NCBI GenBank assembly: GCA_964503275.1
Contig: CAZCZO010000015.1
Span: 1-64,000, forward strand
Length of the DNA: 64,000 nucleotides
Source of the DNA: DASRAP01 sp964503275
GTDB taxonomy: Bacteria > Gemmatimonadota > Gemmatimonadetes > Gemmatimonadales > Gemmatimonadaceae
Direction of reading: 5' to 3'
Under the pieces are notes generated by a model that worked only from the letters and a program-made list of their open reading frames with translations, ran no database searches and was not told where the DNA came from. The position numbers and the translations under genes are program-made. Shown piece by piece: positions 1-7,455 of the stretch. The first letter of the stretch is position 1; every line of letters begins with the position of its first letter.

Positions 1-441
1 GACCACCGGAGCGCTGCCCGCAGCTCGTGCGGCGTCGGTGGGGATGACGCGGACCACGACGGGGAAGCGGCCGGGCGCGGCCGAGGTCGGCGTCGCGATG
101 CTGACGATGAGCGGGCCGCGGTCCGGCCCGCCGAGCGTCAGCGCGCCATGGCCGGCGACCAATTGCCATCCGTTGGGGACCTGCACCTCGCTGCGGGCCT
201 GGCCATTGCCGCCGGTGATGCGGACCAGGAGGGTGAGTCGCGCGCCGGGCTCGACGACGCGATCGGCGGTGCCGAGGAGTTGGAGGCGCAGCGGTTCTCT
301 GGCGGCGGTCGTCACGCGCGGGGATTGCGTGCGCAATGCGGGCTTCGCGGGCTGCGCGTGGGGCACCGCCGCGACGGCGACAAGCAGGGCGGAAAGCAGT
401 CCGCCGCGGCAGCGGGCCTGGGTCACCGCGAGGGCGCGCAT
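1..441 (-). CDS. Secreted protein, N-terminal part only (runs off the left edge)
   Basis: Only the first 147 codons are present; the gene continues beyond base 1. The product starts with a signal peptide (hydrophobic run about residues 12-28, ending near VPHAQ). It continues as a beta-rich Ig/NEW3-like stretch with alternating hydrophobic residues such as LTLLVRI and FPVVVRVIP. The start lies 9 nt after the stop of the chaperone-like gene, so it is the third gene of a leftward operon behind the fibre-subunit candidate. By position this would be the usher or another large outer-membrane component in a chaperone-usher-like set, but no usher barrel or plug motif is visible in the part present. 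Function is therefore open; only secretion and operon membership are well supported. Confidence 0.6.
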   Translation of the reverse strand, partial: MRALAVTQARCRGGLLSALLVAVAAVPHAQPAKPALRTQSPRVTTAAREPLRLQLLGTADRVVEPGARLTLLVRITGGNGQARSEVQVPNGWQLVAGHGALTLGGPDRGPLIVSIATPTSAAPGRFPVVVRVIPTDAARAAGSAPVV

Positions 442-450
442 GGGATCGTC

Positions 451-1254
451 CTAGTAGCGCAGGCGCAACTGCACGCCGAAGACCTCGGTACTGCCGGCGT
501 CGGCCAGGACCAGCGCCGTGTATTCGCCCGGCGCGAGACCGTCGAAGCGGAAGCGCTGCTGGAGCTGGTCGCCCGGGTACAGCAACCCGCGCTGCTGTTG
601 CTGCCGCGAGACGATCTCGCCAGCGGCGTTGTAGAGCTCGATGGTCATGAGCGGGCGCAGCCCGCGCTGGCCCGGATTGCGTACCTCGAGCTCGAGCATG
701 GGGTGCCCGGTGGAGTCCACCAGGGAACGGACGGAGGCGAATTCGAGCTTGGCGGTGGCCGCGTCGCCGACATGCGTGGCGACCTGCACCGCGTAGCGGA
801 TGCGCATCGAGATCCCGAGGCTGGCGCGCTTGCTGTCGGCCGCGCTGCGCAGCTCGGGCGCGGCATCGTCCACGGTCTCGACGAGGATGGCGCTCCAGTA
901 GGTGCCGGTGAGCGCGCTGTCGTTGGGCACGATGACGCGCACCGTGACGTTCGCGGTGCTCCGGGGCGGGACGGTGACGGTGGCGGGGACATCGTGCAGC
1001 CACTGGGCGTTCGAGCGCGGCGCGGTGCCCACGCCCGGCGCCGCGTCGGCCGAGGCCTGGGCGCTGTAGTCCGTGCGGGTGAGCCGGGCGACGCGCGGGA
1101 CGGCGGTGGGATTGTGGAGCGCGATGCGGGTGAGGTACTCCTGCCCCGCCGCAGCGCGTTGCTCGACGAGCGTACCGGAGGTCACCGCGATCTGCGCCGG
1201 AGCGAGCACGGGCAGGGAGAGCATGACGGCGAGGGCGGCGAGGAGGCGCGACAT
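451..1254 (-). CDS. Secreted two-domain Ig-like, chaperone-like protein
   Basis: The product is 267 aa with an N-terminal signal peptide (MSRLLAALAVMLSLPVLAPAQ). Two beta-sandwich-like halves follow. The first (about 22-135) has VEQRAAAGQEYLTRIALHNP and VPPRSTANVTVRVIVP; the second (about 165-267) has LELEVRNPGQRGLRP and a closing VFGVQLRLRY. This resembles periplasmic fimbrial chaperones and DUF916-type adaptor proteins. It lacks the C-terminal membrane anchor usual for the Gram-positive DUF916/DUF3324 group. It lies 77 nt downstream of the secreted subunit gene and 9 nt upstream of a third secreted protein. I chose the ATG at 1254 because the signal peptide begins there; the upstream in-frame extension is not hydrophobic. 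The chaperone role is inferred from fold-like features and gene order. Confidence 0.6.
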   Translation of the reverse strand: MSRLLAALAVMLSLPVLAPAQIAVTSGTLVEQRAAAGQEYLTRIALHNPTAVPRVARLTRTDYSAQASADAAPGVGTAPRSNAQWLHDVPATVTVPPRSTANVTVRVIVPNDSALTGTYWSAILVETVDDAAPELRSAADSKRASLGISMRIRYAVQVATHVGDAATAKLEFASVRSLVDSTGHPMLELEVRNPGQRGLRPLMTIELYNAAGEIVSRQQQQRGLLYPGDQLQQRFRFDGLAPGEYTALVLADAGSTEVFGVQLRLRY

Positions 1255-1294
1255 ACGAGGGGTGTCGGGACGAAGGAGGGGGGGACCGACGGGC

Positions 1295-1321
1295 TGTGGC
1301 AGGGCGGGATGCCCTGCCACA
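1295..1321 (-). terminator. Intercistronic hairpin between fibre-subunit candidate and chaperone-like gene
   Basis: An exact 11-bp inverted repeat (TGTGGCAGGGC / GCCCTGCCACA) with a 5-nt loop lies 11 nt after the stop of the secreted subunit gene. No T-run follows on the minus strand, so it is not a canonical intrinsic terminator. It fits partial attenuation or 3' mRNA protection, which would give more subunit than chaperone. Confidence 0.6.
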
Positions 1322-1331
1322 GCGAGGTGGA

Positions 1332-1811
1332 TCAGGCGCCGGCAGTGATCGTCAACGTGACCGTGCGCTCGGTGTTCGCCTGCACCGCGGCCGCGGCCGT
1401 GGCTTCGAGATCGTAGGTGATCGCCAGGCCCGACTCGGCGACGTTCGCGATCCCCGTGACCACATCGGCCGCCGTGGTGCTCAGCGCGACCGCGCCAGCG
1501 CTGGTGCCGCCCGTCGGCGCGGCGAGCGTGATCTTGAGCGTCAGGCCCGTGGGCATGGCGGAGTTGATCGACGCCGTGATCTTGCGGTTGGTCTCATTCG
1601 TCGTGATCGCGTAGGTCGCGACGGTGCTCTGGGCGGCGTCGGGCGCGCTGCCCGCCGTGGCGGTGCTGATGGTCAAGCTGGGGGCGCCGCTGACGACGAT
1701 CTCGCTGATGGCTTCGACGGTCATGGTGACGACCTGATTGTCCGACTGCGCGTGGGCAGCGGAGGCGGCGAAGAGCGAGAGGGCGGCGGCGGCGAGGATG
1801 CGGGACGTCAT
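1332..1811 (-). CDS. Secreted beta-rich protein, candidate fibre (pilin-like) subunit
   Basis: The product is 159 aa with a clear signal peptide (MTSRILAAAALSLFAASAAHA). The mature part of about 137 residues has no cysteine and is rich in Ala, Thr, Val and Ile in alternating beta-strand patterns. It opens with QVVTMTVEAISEIVV and closes with TERTVTLTITAGA. A small cysteine-free beta-sandwich ahead of a chaperone-like gene resembles the major subunits of alternate chaperone-usher fimbriae and WxL-like surface proteins, but no diagnostic motif is present. The ATG at 1811 is preceded by ACGGAG, a fair ribosome-binding site, and a sigma-54 promoter lies about 100 nt upstream. Fibre function is inferred; secretion and beta-rich composition are seen directly. 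Confidence 0.7.
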   Translation of the reverse strand: MTSRILAAAALSLFAASAAHAQSDNQVVTMTVEAISEIVVSGAPSLTISTATAGSAPDAAQSTVATYAITTNETNRKITASINSAMPTGLTLKITLAAPTGGTSAGAVALSTTAADVVTGIANVAESGLAITYDLEATAAAAVQANTERTVTLTITAGA

Positions 1812-1911
1812 GGTAGTGGCTCCGTGGGGTGACTCGTGGATCGTGTCGCCGCATTCGCGGCGATCTGAGCCCGAGGTGAGAAAGAGGTCCGGGCTGCTGG
1901 TGAGTTGTATA

Positions 1912-1927
1912 GGCGAGAACCGTGCCA
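1912..1927 (-). promoter_or_regulatory. Sigma-54 (-24/-12) promoter
   Basis: The minus strand reads TGGCACGGTTCTCGCC. The -24 half TGGCACG is a perfect consensus; the -12 half TCGC differs from TTGC at one base. The invariant GG (1926-1925) and GC (1914-1913) have the required spacing. Transcription would start near 1901, about 90 nt before the subunit gene. The NtrC-type activator is encoded immediately upstream. Confidence 0.8.
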
Positions 1928-2008
1928 CGATTTGGTTGCTTATCGTAAAACGTTGCAATTCATAGCTTTAGCCAACTATTGCTGTGCGCGTTCGCTTCGC
2001 AGAAGTAC

Positions 2009-2040
2009 AAAAAATGGACCATTCGTGGTTGAATGGTCCA
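2009..2040 (-). terminator. Intrinsic terminator of the NtrC-type regulator gene (may double as an activator site)
   Basis: A perfect 10-bp inverted repeat, TGGACCATTC / GAATGGTCCA with a 6-nt loop (2015-2040), is followed on the minus strand by six T residues (2014-2009). It lies about 70 nt after the regulator's stop codon. The same palindrome sits about 90-115 bp upstream of the -24 element, a usual distance for enhancer sites of sigma-54 activators. Confidence 0.7.
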
Positions 2041-2041
2041 G

Positions 2042-2083
2042 TTGGGACAGTCCAAATATTTTACCTAGTCCATTAGTTGGACT
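2042..2083. promoter_or_regulatory. Two further TGGAC/GTCCA palindromes, candidate enhancer sites
   Basis: Positions 2042-2055 hold TTGGGACAGTCCAA, an imperfect palindrome. Positions 2067-2083 hold AGTCCA-TTAGT-TGGACT, with perfect 6-bp arms. Both share the TGGAC half-site with the hairpin at 2015-2040. Three related dyads in 70 bp, in an AT-richer stretch upstream of a sigma-54 promoter and next to its likely activator gene, look like an upstream activating sequence. This is a sequence-based inference. The rest of 1812-2107 holds no gene. Confidence 0.5.
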
Positions 2084-2107
2084 GCCGGCCGATGATCGCG
2101 AAAATGC

Positions 2108-3499
2108 CTAGGCCGGCTCGTCTTTGGACCGAGGCGACGGCACATAGTTGTACAGCGTCTGCCTCGACACATCGAGCAACCTGGCGGCCTGGTGCCGGTT
2201 CCCCGAGGTCAGCGACAGCACGCGTTCGATATGCCGACGCTGCGCCGTCTTGAGCGTCAGGTCCTCGACCTGGGGCGCAGGCTCGGACACGCGCCTGGGC
2301 AGGGCCCCGCTGATCTCCTGTGGCAGGCTGTCCACGGGGAGCTCGGAGGCCGGCCCTGCCAGCACGATCGCCCGCTCGAGCACGTTGCGCAGTTCCCGGA
2401 CGTTTCCGGGCCACCGATAGCGCACGAGGGCTTCGAGGGCCGCCTCGCTGATGCGCTCGGGCCCCCGTCCGAAACTGCGCCGGAGGTCGCTGAGCAACTG
2501 GTGGGCCAGCGCGGCGATCCCGGCGGCCCCCCGCTCCCGCAGCGACGGGATGCGCACCGGCAGGACGGCCAGCCGGTAGTAGAGGTCCTCGCGGAATCGT
2601 CCCGCCCGCACCGCCGCCGCGAGATCCACGTGCGTGGCGGCGATCACCCGCACATCGACCTGCAGCTCCTGGGTGCCGCCGAGGCGGCGGAAGCGCTGGG
2701 TCTCCAGCACGGTGAGCAACTTGGGCTGGAGTTCGGGGGCCAGATCACCGATCTCGTCGAGCATCAGGGTGCCCCCGTGCGCGACCTCGAAGAGTCCGAG
2801 CTTGCGGGTCTTCGCGTCGGTGTAGGCGCCCCGCTCGTGGCCGAACAGCTCACTGTCGAGGAAGGTCGCCGACAGCCCCGCGCAGTTCACGGAGACGAAG
2901 GGCCCGTTGGCGCGCGGACTTGCCGCGTGCACGAGCTTCGCCGCCCAGCCTTTGCCGCTCCCGGTCTCGCCGGCAATGAGCACGGGGGCGGACCCATCGG
3001 CCAGGAGGGTGAGCTGCTTGGCGAGTTCGCGCATGGCCGGCGCGCTGCCCAGGCTCTCGAAGGACGACTGCTGCACCTGCCGCTCGGCCAGCACACGGTT
3101 CTGGCGACGCAGCTGGGCCTTCTCGGCGGCGCGATCGAGGGTCATGGCCACGTGCTCGAGCTCCAGCGGCTTCACGAGCATGGTCTCGGCGCCGGCGTGC
3201 ATCGCGGCCACCGCGGTGGAGACGTCGGCCTCGCCGCTCATCATCACCAGCGAGACGTCAGCGTCGTGCGCCCGGAGCTCGGGCAGCAGCGCGAGACCAT
3301 CCATGCCGGGGAGCTGCCAGTCCACGAGGCAGACGTCGATGGGGCCGGCCGCGATGCCCTCCATCGCCGAGGAGGCGTCGGCCGCCGTCGTGACACGCCA
3401 CCCCCGCTGCTCGAAGGCGCGGCGCAGGACGTCGCGGACGCTGTCGTCGTCGTCGATGATCAGCAGCGAGCGGGTCGCGAGGGCATCGCTCAGCGGCAC
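2108..3499 (-). CDS. Sigma-54-dependent response regulator (NtrC family)
   Basis: The product is 463 aa with the standard three-domain plan. The receiver spans about 11-125, with the phospho-acceptor Asp60 in CLVDWQLPGMDG and Lys110 in LVKP. The AAA+ domain spans about 150-375, with Walker A GETGSGKG (177-184) and Walker B TLMLDE. A Fis-type helix-turn-helix ends the protein (about 415-455, GNRHQAARLLDVSRQTLYNY). The sigma-54-contacting loop reads GAYTDA (224-229) instead of GAFTGA. No partner kinase gene is adjacent. It lies directly upstream of, and on the same strand as, the subunit gene with the sigma-54 promoter, so it is the likely activator of that operon. Confidence 0.93.
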   Translation of the reverse strand: MPLSDALATRSLLIIDDDDSVRDVLRRAFEQRGWRVTTAADASSAMEGIAAGPIDVCLVDWQLPGMDGLALLPELRAHDADVSLVMMSGEADVSTAVAAMHAGAETMLVKPLELEHVAMTLDRAAEKAQLRRQNRVLAERQVQQSSFESLGSAPAMRELAKQLTLLADGSAPVLIAGETGSGKGWAAKLVHAASPRANGPFVSVNCAGLSATFLDSELFGHERGAYTDAKTRKLGLFEVAHGGTLMLDEIGDLAPELQPKLLTVLETQRFRRLGGTQELQVDVRVIAATHVDLAAAVRAGRFREDLYYRLAVLPVRIPSLRERGAAGIAALAHQLLSDLRRSFGRGPERISEAALEALVRYRWPGNVRELRNVLERAIVLAGPASELPVDSLPQEISGALPRRVSEPAPQVEDLTLKTAQRRHIERVLSLTSGNRHQAARLLDVSRQTLYNYVPSPRSKDEPA

Positions 3500-3582
3500 A
3501 GCGGCGGGCTCTGGGGCGGTCTTCGGTCGAGCGGAGGCACGATGGGAAACCTACACGCCCCGATGGTGGTATGCTTCACGTG

Positions 3583-4275
3583 ATGCGCTCGCTGATCCTC
3601 GTCGCCGTTCTGGCCGCCGGCTGTCACCGCGCGGCCGCTCCCGTGGTCGGGCCCCCGATCCCCACCGAAGCGCCGGTCGCCGCCGCCTCGCCGCTCGAAC
3701 AGCTGTACCGGGCGCGCCAGGACTCGGCGCGGCAGCGGTTCACGCCGGCCGATGTGCGGTTCATGGCGGGCATGATCGGCCACCACGCGCAGGCGCTGGC
3801 CATGGCGAACCTGGCGGCGGCGAACGCCGGGGACGCCAGCATCCGCACGTTGGCGGCCCGCATCCACAACGCGCAGACCGACGAGATCGCGCTGATGCAG
3901 CAGTGGCTGCGGCGGCGTGATCAGCCGGTGCCCGCGCTGCACGTGGACGGCTGGCGCGTGATGGTGCACGGCGGCCACGACGCGGGTCATGCCGCGCACG
4001 GTGCGATGCCGGGCATGCTGAGCGATGCGCAGCTCGAGGCACTCGCCGCCGCCCGGGGAGCGGCCTTCGACCGCCTCTTCCTGGCCAGCATGATCGCCCA
4101 CCACGAGGGCGCGGTGGTGATGGTCGAGCAGCTCTTCGCCACCGACGGTGCGGCGCAGGATGAGACCGTGTTCAAGTTCGCGTCCGATGTCCAGGTCGAT
4201 CAGCGCACCGAGGTCGCTCGGATGCGCCTGATGCTCGCTGCGCTCAGTGACACCCGCCCGCCGCAGCGCCCGTAA
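3583..4275 (+). CDS. DUF305 family lipoprotein
   Basis: The product is 230 aa with a lipoprotein signal ending in the lipobox LAAGC. Two DUF305 halves follow, each with the family's Met/His pattern: FMAGMIGHHAQAL near residue 65 and LASMIAHHEGAVVMV near residue 170. Between them is a His/Met/Gly-rich linker (MVHGGHDAGHAAHGAMPGM). DUF305 proteins are periplasmic or membrane-anchored and often occur with metal (copper) handling genes, but the function is not settled. I prefer the ATG at 3583 to the one at 3571. The earlier ATG lies inside a -10-like TATGCT (3570-3575) that is 7 nt from the second ATG, and the signal peptide starts cleanly at the second. The LVIVD-repeat gene follows 33 nt later. 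Confidence 0.88.
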   Translation: MRSLILVAVLAAGCHRAAAPVVGPPIPTEAPVAAASPLEQLYRARQDSARQRFTPADVRFMAGMIGHHAQALAMANLAAANAGDASIRTLAARIHNAQTDEIALMQQWLRRRDQPVPALHVDGWRVMVHGGHDAGHAAHGAMPGMLSDAQLEALAAARGAAFDRLFLASMIAHHEGAVVMVEQLFATDGAAQDETVFKFASDVQVDQRTEVARMRLMLAALSDTRPPQRP

Positions 4276-4308
4276 GGTCCGCGTTCCCCCTTCCCACCCG
4301 AGGTCCTG

Positions 4309-6273
4309 ATGTCCCGCTCTCGTTCGACCCCGCAGATGCTCGCCGCCGCCCTCCTGGCGGTCAGTGGTGCCTGCGCCGCCCCCGTGCCGTCGGGGATCGT
4401 CCCGGTGCCGTCCACCGGCCCGGACCCCCGGATCGGCCTCGCCCCCGGCTTGTTCAACGCCGGCGAGGCGATCCGCAATCTCAAACTGGTCTCGACCACG
4501 CCGCCGCCGCCGAGCTTCGTCGGCAAGGTGAACTCGGACCTCGCGTTCATCGGCGACCACGTGATCCAGGGGTCGTTCGCCGGCTTCCAGGTGTGGAACA
4601 TCGCGAACCCCGCCAAGCCGGTGCTGGTCAAGGACTTCGTGTGCCCGGCCTCGCAGAGCGATGTGTCGGTCTACAAGAACCTGCTCTTCGTCTCGGGCGA
4701 GGGTATGGAGGGACGCTTGGACTGCGGGGCGCAGGGCGTCGCGACCGCGACGAGCGCCGAGCGCCTGCGCGGCATCCGCATCTTCGACATCTCGGACCTG
4801 AAGGCGCCCAAGTACATCGGCAACGTGCAGACCTGCCGCGGCTCACACACCCACTCGGTGCTGGTCGACCCACGCGACACCGAGCATGTGTATGTGTACG
4901 TGTCCGGCTCCGCGCCGGTGCGCCCGGCGGCGGAACTGCCGGGGTGCGTGGCCGCGCCGCCGACCAACGATCCCAACTCGGCGCTGTTCCGCATCGAGGT
5001 CATCAAGGTCCCACTGGCGAACCCCGCGGCCGCGGCGATCGTGAACTCGCCGCGCATCTTCGAGGGGCTGGTCGCCCCGCCGACGCATGGCATTTCGCCG
5101 GCGGACCGCGCCGAGATCGAGGCGGCCAAGGCGCGCGGCGCGTTCGTGGCCGAGATCATGGGCGAGACCATGATCCTGCCGGACCAGTTCGTGGCGGCAC
5201 AGCTGGCGAACATCGTGCGCCAGCGTGGCGGCACGGGCGCACCCACGGCGGCCGACAGCCAGCGCTTCCGCGACGGCATCCCGGCGATGGTCGCGCAGAT
5301 GACCGGGCAGCAAGCCGGGGCGAATGCGGGTCCGCGCCCGGGGCCGAATCAGTGCCACGACATCACGCTGTTCCCCGAGATCGGGCTCGCCGGTGGGGCC
5401 TGCGAGGGCTATGGTCTGCTGCTCGACATCCGTGACCCCGCGAACCCCAAGCGGATCGCGGCCGTCGCCGACTCGAACTTCGCGTACTGGCACTCGGCGA
5501 CGTTCAACAACGACGGCAGCAAGGTGCTGTTCACCGACGAATGGGGGGGCGGTGGGGCGCCGAAATGCCGCGCCGACGACCCCTACGCGTGGGGTGCCAA
5601 CGCGATCTTCACGATCGAGAACGGCAAGTTGGTGTTCCAGAGCTACTACAAGCTGCCCGCCGCGCAGACGCCACAGGAGAACTGCGTGGCGCACAACGGC
5701 TCGATGATCCCGGTCCCGGGCCGCGACATCATGGTGCAGTCGTGGTACCAGGGCGGCATCTCGATCTTCGATTGGACGGACCCCAAGAAGCCCTTCGAGA
5801 TCGCGTTCCATGACCGTGGCCCGATCGACGCCAAGACGATGGAGATGGGGGGCTCGTGGTCGGTGTACTGGTACAACGGCCTGATCGTGAACTCGGAGAT
5901 CGCGCGCGGGCTCGACATCTTCGAGCTGGTGCCGAGCCAATACCTCACGCAGAACGAGATCGACGCGTCGAAGACGGTGCGCCTCGAGTATCTGAACCCG
6001 CAGGGGCAGCCGAAGTACGTGTGGCCGCCGAGCTTCGCGCTGTCGCGCGCGTACGTCGATCAGCTCTCGCGCAGCCGCGGGCTGAGCGATGCGCGGATCG
6101 GCGCGGTGCGCACGGCGCTGGATTCGGCGGAGCGGGCGTCGGGCACGGACCGCCAGACGCAGCTGCGCACGCTGTCGGCCGCGCTGGCGCGCGAGGCGGC
6201 CGCCTCACGTGACAATGCCAAGGTGCGGGCCCTGGCGAGTTCGCTGGACGCCCTGGCGTCGGCCACGCGCTGA
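4309..6273 (+). CDS. LVIVD-repeat secreted protein
   Basis: The product is 654 aa with a lipoprotein-like N-terminus (LAAALLAVSGACAAP). The body has repeated beta-propeller blades of LVIVD type, such as FQVWNIANPAKPVLVKDF, IRIFDISDLKAPKYIG, LLDIRDPANPKRIAAV and ISIFDWTDPKKPFEIAF. His motifs between blades (GSHTHSV, YWHSATF, CVAHNGS) resemble selenium-binding-protein-like propellers. The last 80 residues are helical and Ala/Arg-rich. The start is supported by GAGG 8 nt upstream. It probably forms an operon with the DUF305 gene. The biochemical role is unknown; a periplasmic or surface location follows from the signal sequence. Confidence 0.88.
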   Translation: MSRSRSTPQMLAAALLAVSGACAAPVPSGIVPVPSTGPDPRIGLAPGLFNAGEAIRNLKLVSTTPPPPSFVGKVNSDLAFIGDHVIQGSFAGFQVWNIANPAKPVLVKDFVCPASQSDVSVYKNLLFVSGEGMEGRLDCGAQGVATATSAERLRGIRIFDISDLKAPKYIGNVQTCRGSHTHSVLVDPRDTEHVYVYVSGSAPVRPAAELPGCVAAPPTNDPNSALFRIEVIKVPLANPAAAAIVNSPRIFEGLVAPPTHGISPADRAEIEAAKARGAFVAEIMGETMILPDQFVAAQLANIVRQRGGTGAPTAADSQRFRDGIPAMVAQMTGQQAGANAGPRPGPNQCHDITLFPEIGLAGGACEGYGLLLDIRDPANPKRIAAVADSNFAYWHSATFNNDGSKVLFTDEWGGGGAPKCRADDPYAWGANAIFTIENGKLVFQSYYKLPAAQTPQENCVAHNGSMIPVPGRDIMVQSWYQGGISIFDWTDPKKPFEIAFHDRGPIDAKTMEMGGSWSVYWYNGLIVNSEIARGLDIFELVPSQYLTQNEIDASKTVRLEYLNPQGQPKYVWPPSFALSRAYVDQLSRSRGLSDARIGAVRTALDSAERASGTDRQTQLRTLSAALAREAAASRDNAKVRALASSLDALASATR

Positions 6274-6294
6274 GCGAACTTCCGCGGGACGACG

Positions 6295-6332
6295 ACGGGG
6301 GCGGTGGATCGATGTGGATCCGCCGCCCCCGT
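6295..6332. terminator. Strong hairpin between convergent genes (bidirectional terminator candidate)
   Basis: Sixteen-base arms (ACGGGGGCGGTGGATC at 6295-6310 and its complement at 6317-6332, one G-T wobble) flank a 6-nt loop. It sits between the convergent LVIVD-repeat and mesaconyl-CoA hydratase genes. There is no long T-run on either side, so termination is inferred from position and stem strength. Confidence 0.55.
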
Positions 6333-6363
6333 TCGTCCGTTCCGCCCTGATGGCTGCGTCGTC

Positions 6364-7455
6364 TCAGCCCGCGACGCTCTGCCGCCGCGGCATCGCGACC
6401 CAATAGTCGAGGTCGAGCACGACGGCGGGGTGCGGCTTCCCCTCGGGATCGAGCAGCGCGAAGTCCGACGCGGGGTGATCCTTGAGCGCCACCGTGCGCA
6501 GGCGCAGCACCCCGACGTCGTCGCGCCCGGGCGACGCCTGCGTGTCGAGCACCTCACTCCACGCGTAGATGGTGTCGCCGGCGAAGGTCGGCGCCACGTG
6601 CCGCCCGCCGTTGATACCGACGACCGCGAAGGCGTTGGCCAGCCCGTTGAAGCTCAGCCCACGCGCCAGCGAGATGATGTGGCCGCCGTAGATGATGCGC
6701 CGCCCGAAGCGACCGCTGGCCTCCACATGCTGGTTGAAGTGCACGCGGGCCGTGTTCTGGAAGAGCCGGGCCGCCAGCATGTGGTCGGCCTCCTCGATGG
6801 TGATGCCGTCGACGTGGTCGATGCGCTCCCCCACCGCGTAGTCCTCCCACACATACGGGCTCCCAGCGAGCCGGGCATCGTAGGCGCCCGGCGGGATGCG
6901 TGGCGGCACGAAGAGGCGCTCGGGGGTCACCGCGTCGGGCAGCGTGGGCACGACCGGCTCAGGGGCGGGTGACGCGTGGTCGCGCTTGCGCACCATCACC
7001 CAGCGGTCGTATTCGACGACGACCTGACCCCGCTGATTCACGGCCGTCGAACGCACGTACACGACGCCGGTGGTGCCGTCGCGATTGGCCTTCACCCCGC
7101 GGACGAGCGAGGTCGTGCTGATGGTGTCGCCGGGATAGACGGCGGCCCCGAAGCGACCGTCGGCATAGCCCAGATTCGCGATCGCGTTGAGCGAGATGTC
7201 GTTGACCGTCTTCCCGAAGGCGATGTGGAAGACGAGGATGGACTCGAGCGGCGCGGTCGCGTAGCCCATGGCCTGCGCGAAGGGAGCCGACGACGGGGCC
7301 GCGAAGCGTGCAGGGATGAGCGCGGTGTACAGGGCGACGTCGCCGACGGACACGGTGCGCGGCGTGGCGTGCACCAGCGCGTCGCCGACCGCGAAGTCCT
7401 CGAAGAAGCGCCCGGGGTCCGACTTGGTCGCACGCAGGTTCGCCGAGCCGCTCAT
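6364..7455 (-). CDS. mch: Mesaconyl-CoA hydratase-like MaoC-family protein
   Basis: The product is 363 aa, matching the tandem hotdog architecture of mesaconyl-CoA (beta-methylmalyl-CoA) hydratases at about 350 aa. The first hotdog half spans about 12-155 (FFEDFAVGDALVHATPRTVS). The second spans about 200-350 (WEDYAVGERIDHVDGITIEEADHM) with FQNTARVHFNQHVEASGRFG and IIYGGHIISLARGLSFNGL. The enzyme interconverts mesaconyl-C1-CoA and beta-methylmalyl-CoA in the ethylmalonyl-CoA pathway and the 3-hydroxypropionate bi-cycle. Its start overlaps the stop of the malyl-CoA lyase-like gene by 4 nt, as expected for consecutive pathway enzymes. Other ethylmalonyl-CoA or 3-hydroxypropionate genes are not in the window, so the host pathway is uncertain. 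Confidence 0.85.
   Translation of the reverse strand: MSGSANLRATKSDPGRFFEDFAVGDALVHATPRTVSVGDVALYTALIPARFAAPSSAPFAQAMGYATAPLESILVFHIAFGKTVNDISLNAIANLGYADGRFGAAVYPGDTISTTSLVRGVKANRDGTTGVVYVRSTAVNQRGQVVVEYDRWVMVRKRDHASPAPEPVVPTLPDAVTPERLFVPPRIPPGAYDARLAGSPYVWEDYAVGERIDHVDGITIEEADHMLAARLFQNTARVHFNQHVEASGRFGRRIIYGGHIISLARGLSFNGLANAFAVVGINGGRHVAPTFAGDTIYAWSEVLDTQASPGRDDVGVLRLRTVALKDHPASDFALLDPEGKPHPAVVLDLDYWVAMPRRQSVAG

Noticed and set aside
148..1416. Long plus-strand open frame opposite the secreted-protein genes
   Set aside because: Its translation is Arg/Gly/Ala/Asp-rich low-complexity sequence without motifs, as expected opposite GC-rich genes; the minus strand has signal peptides and a promoter.
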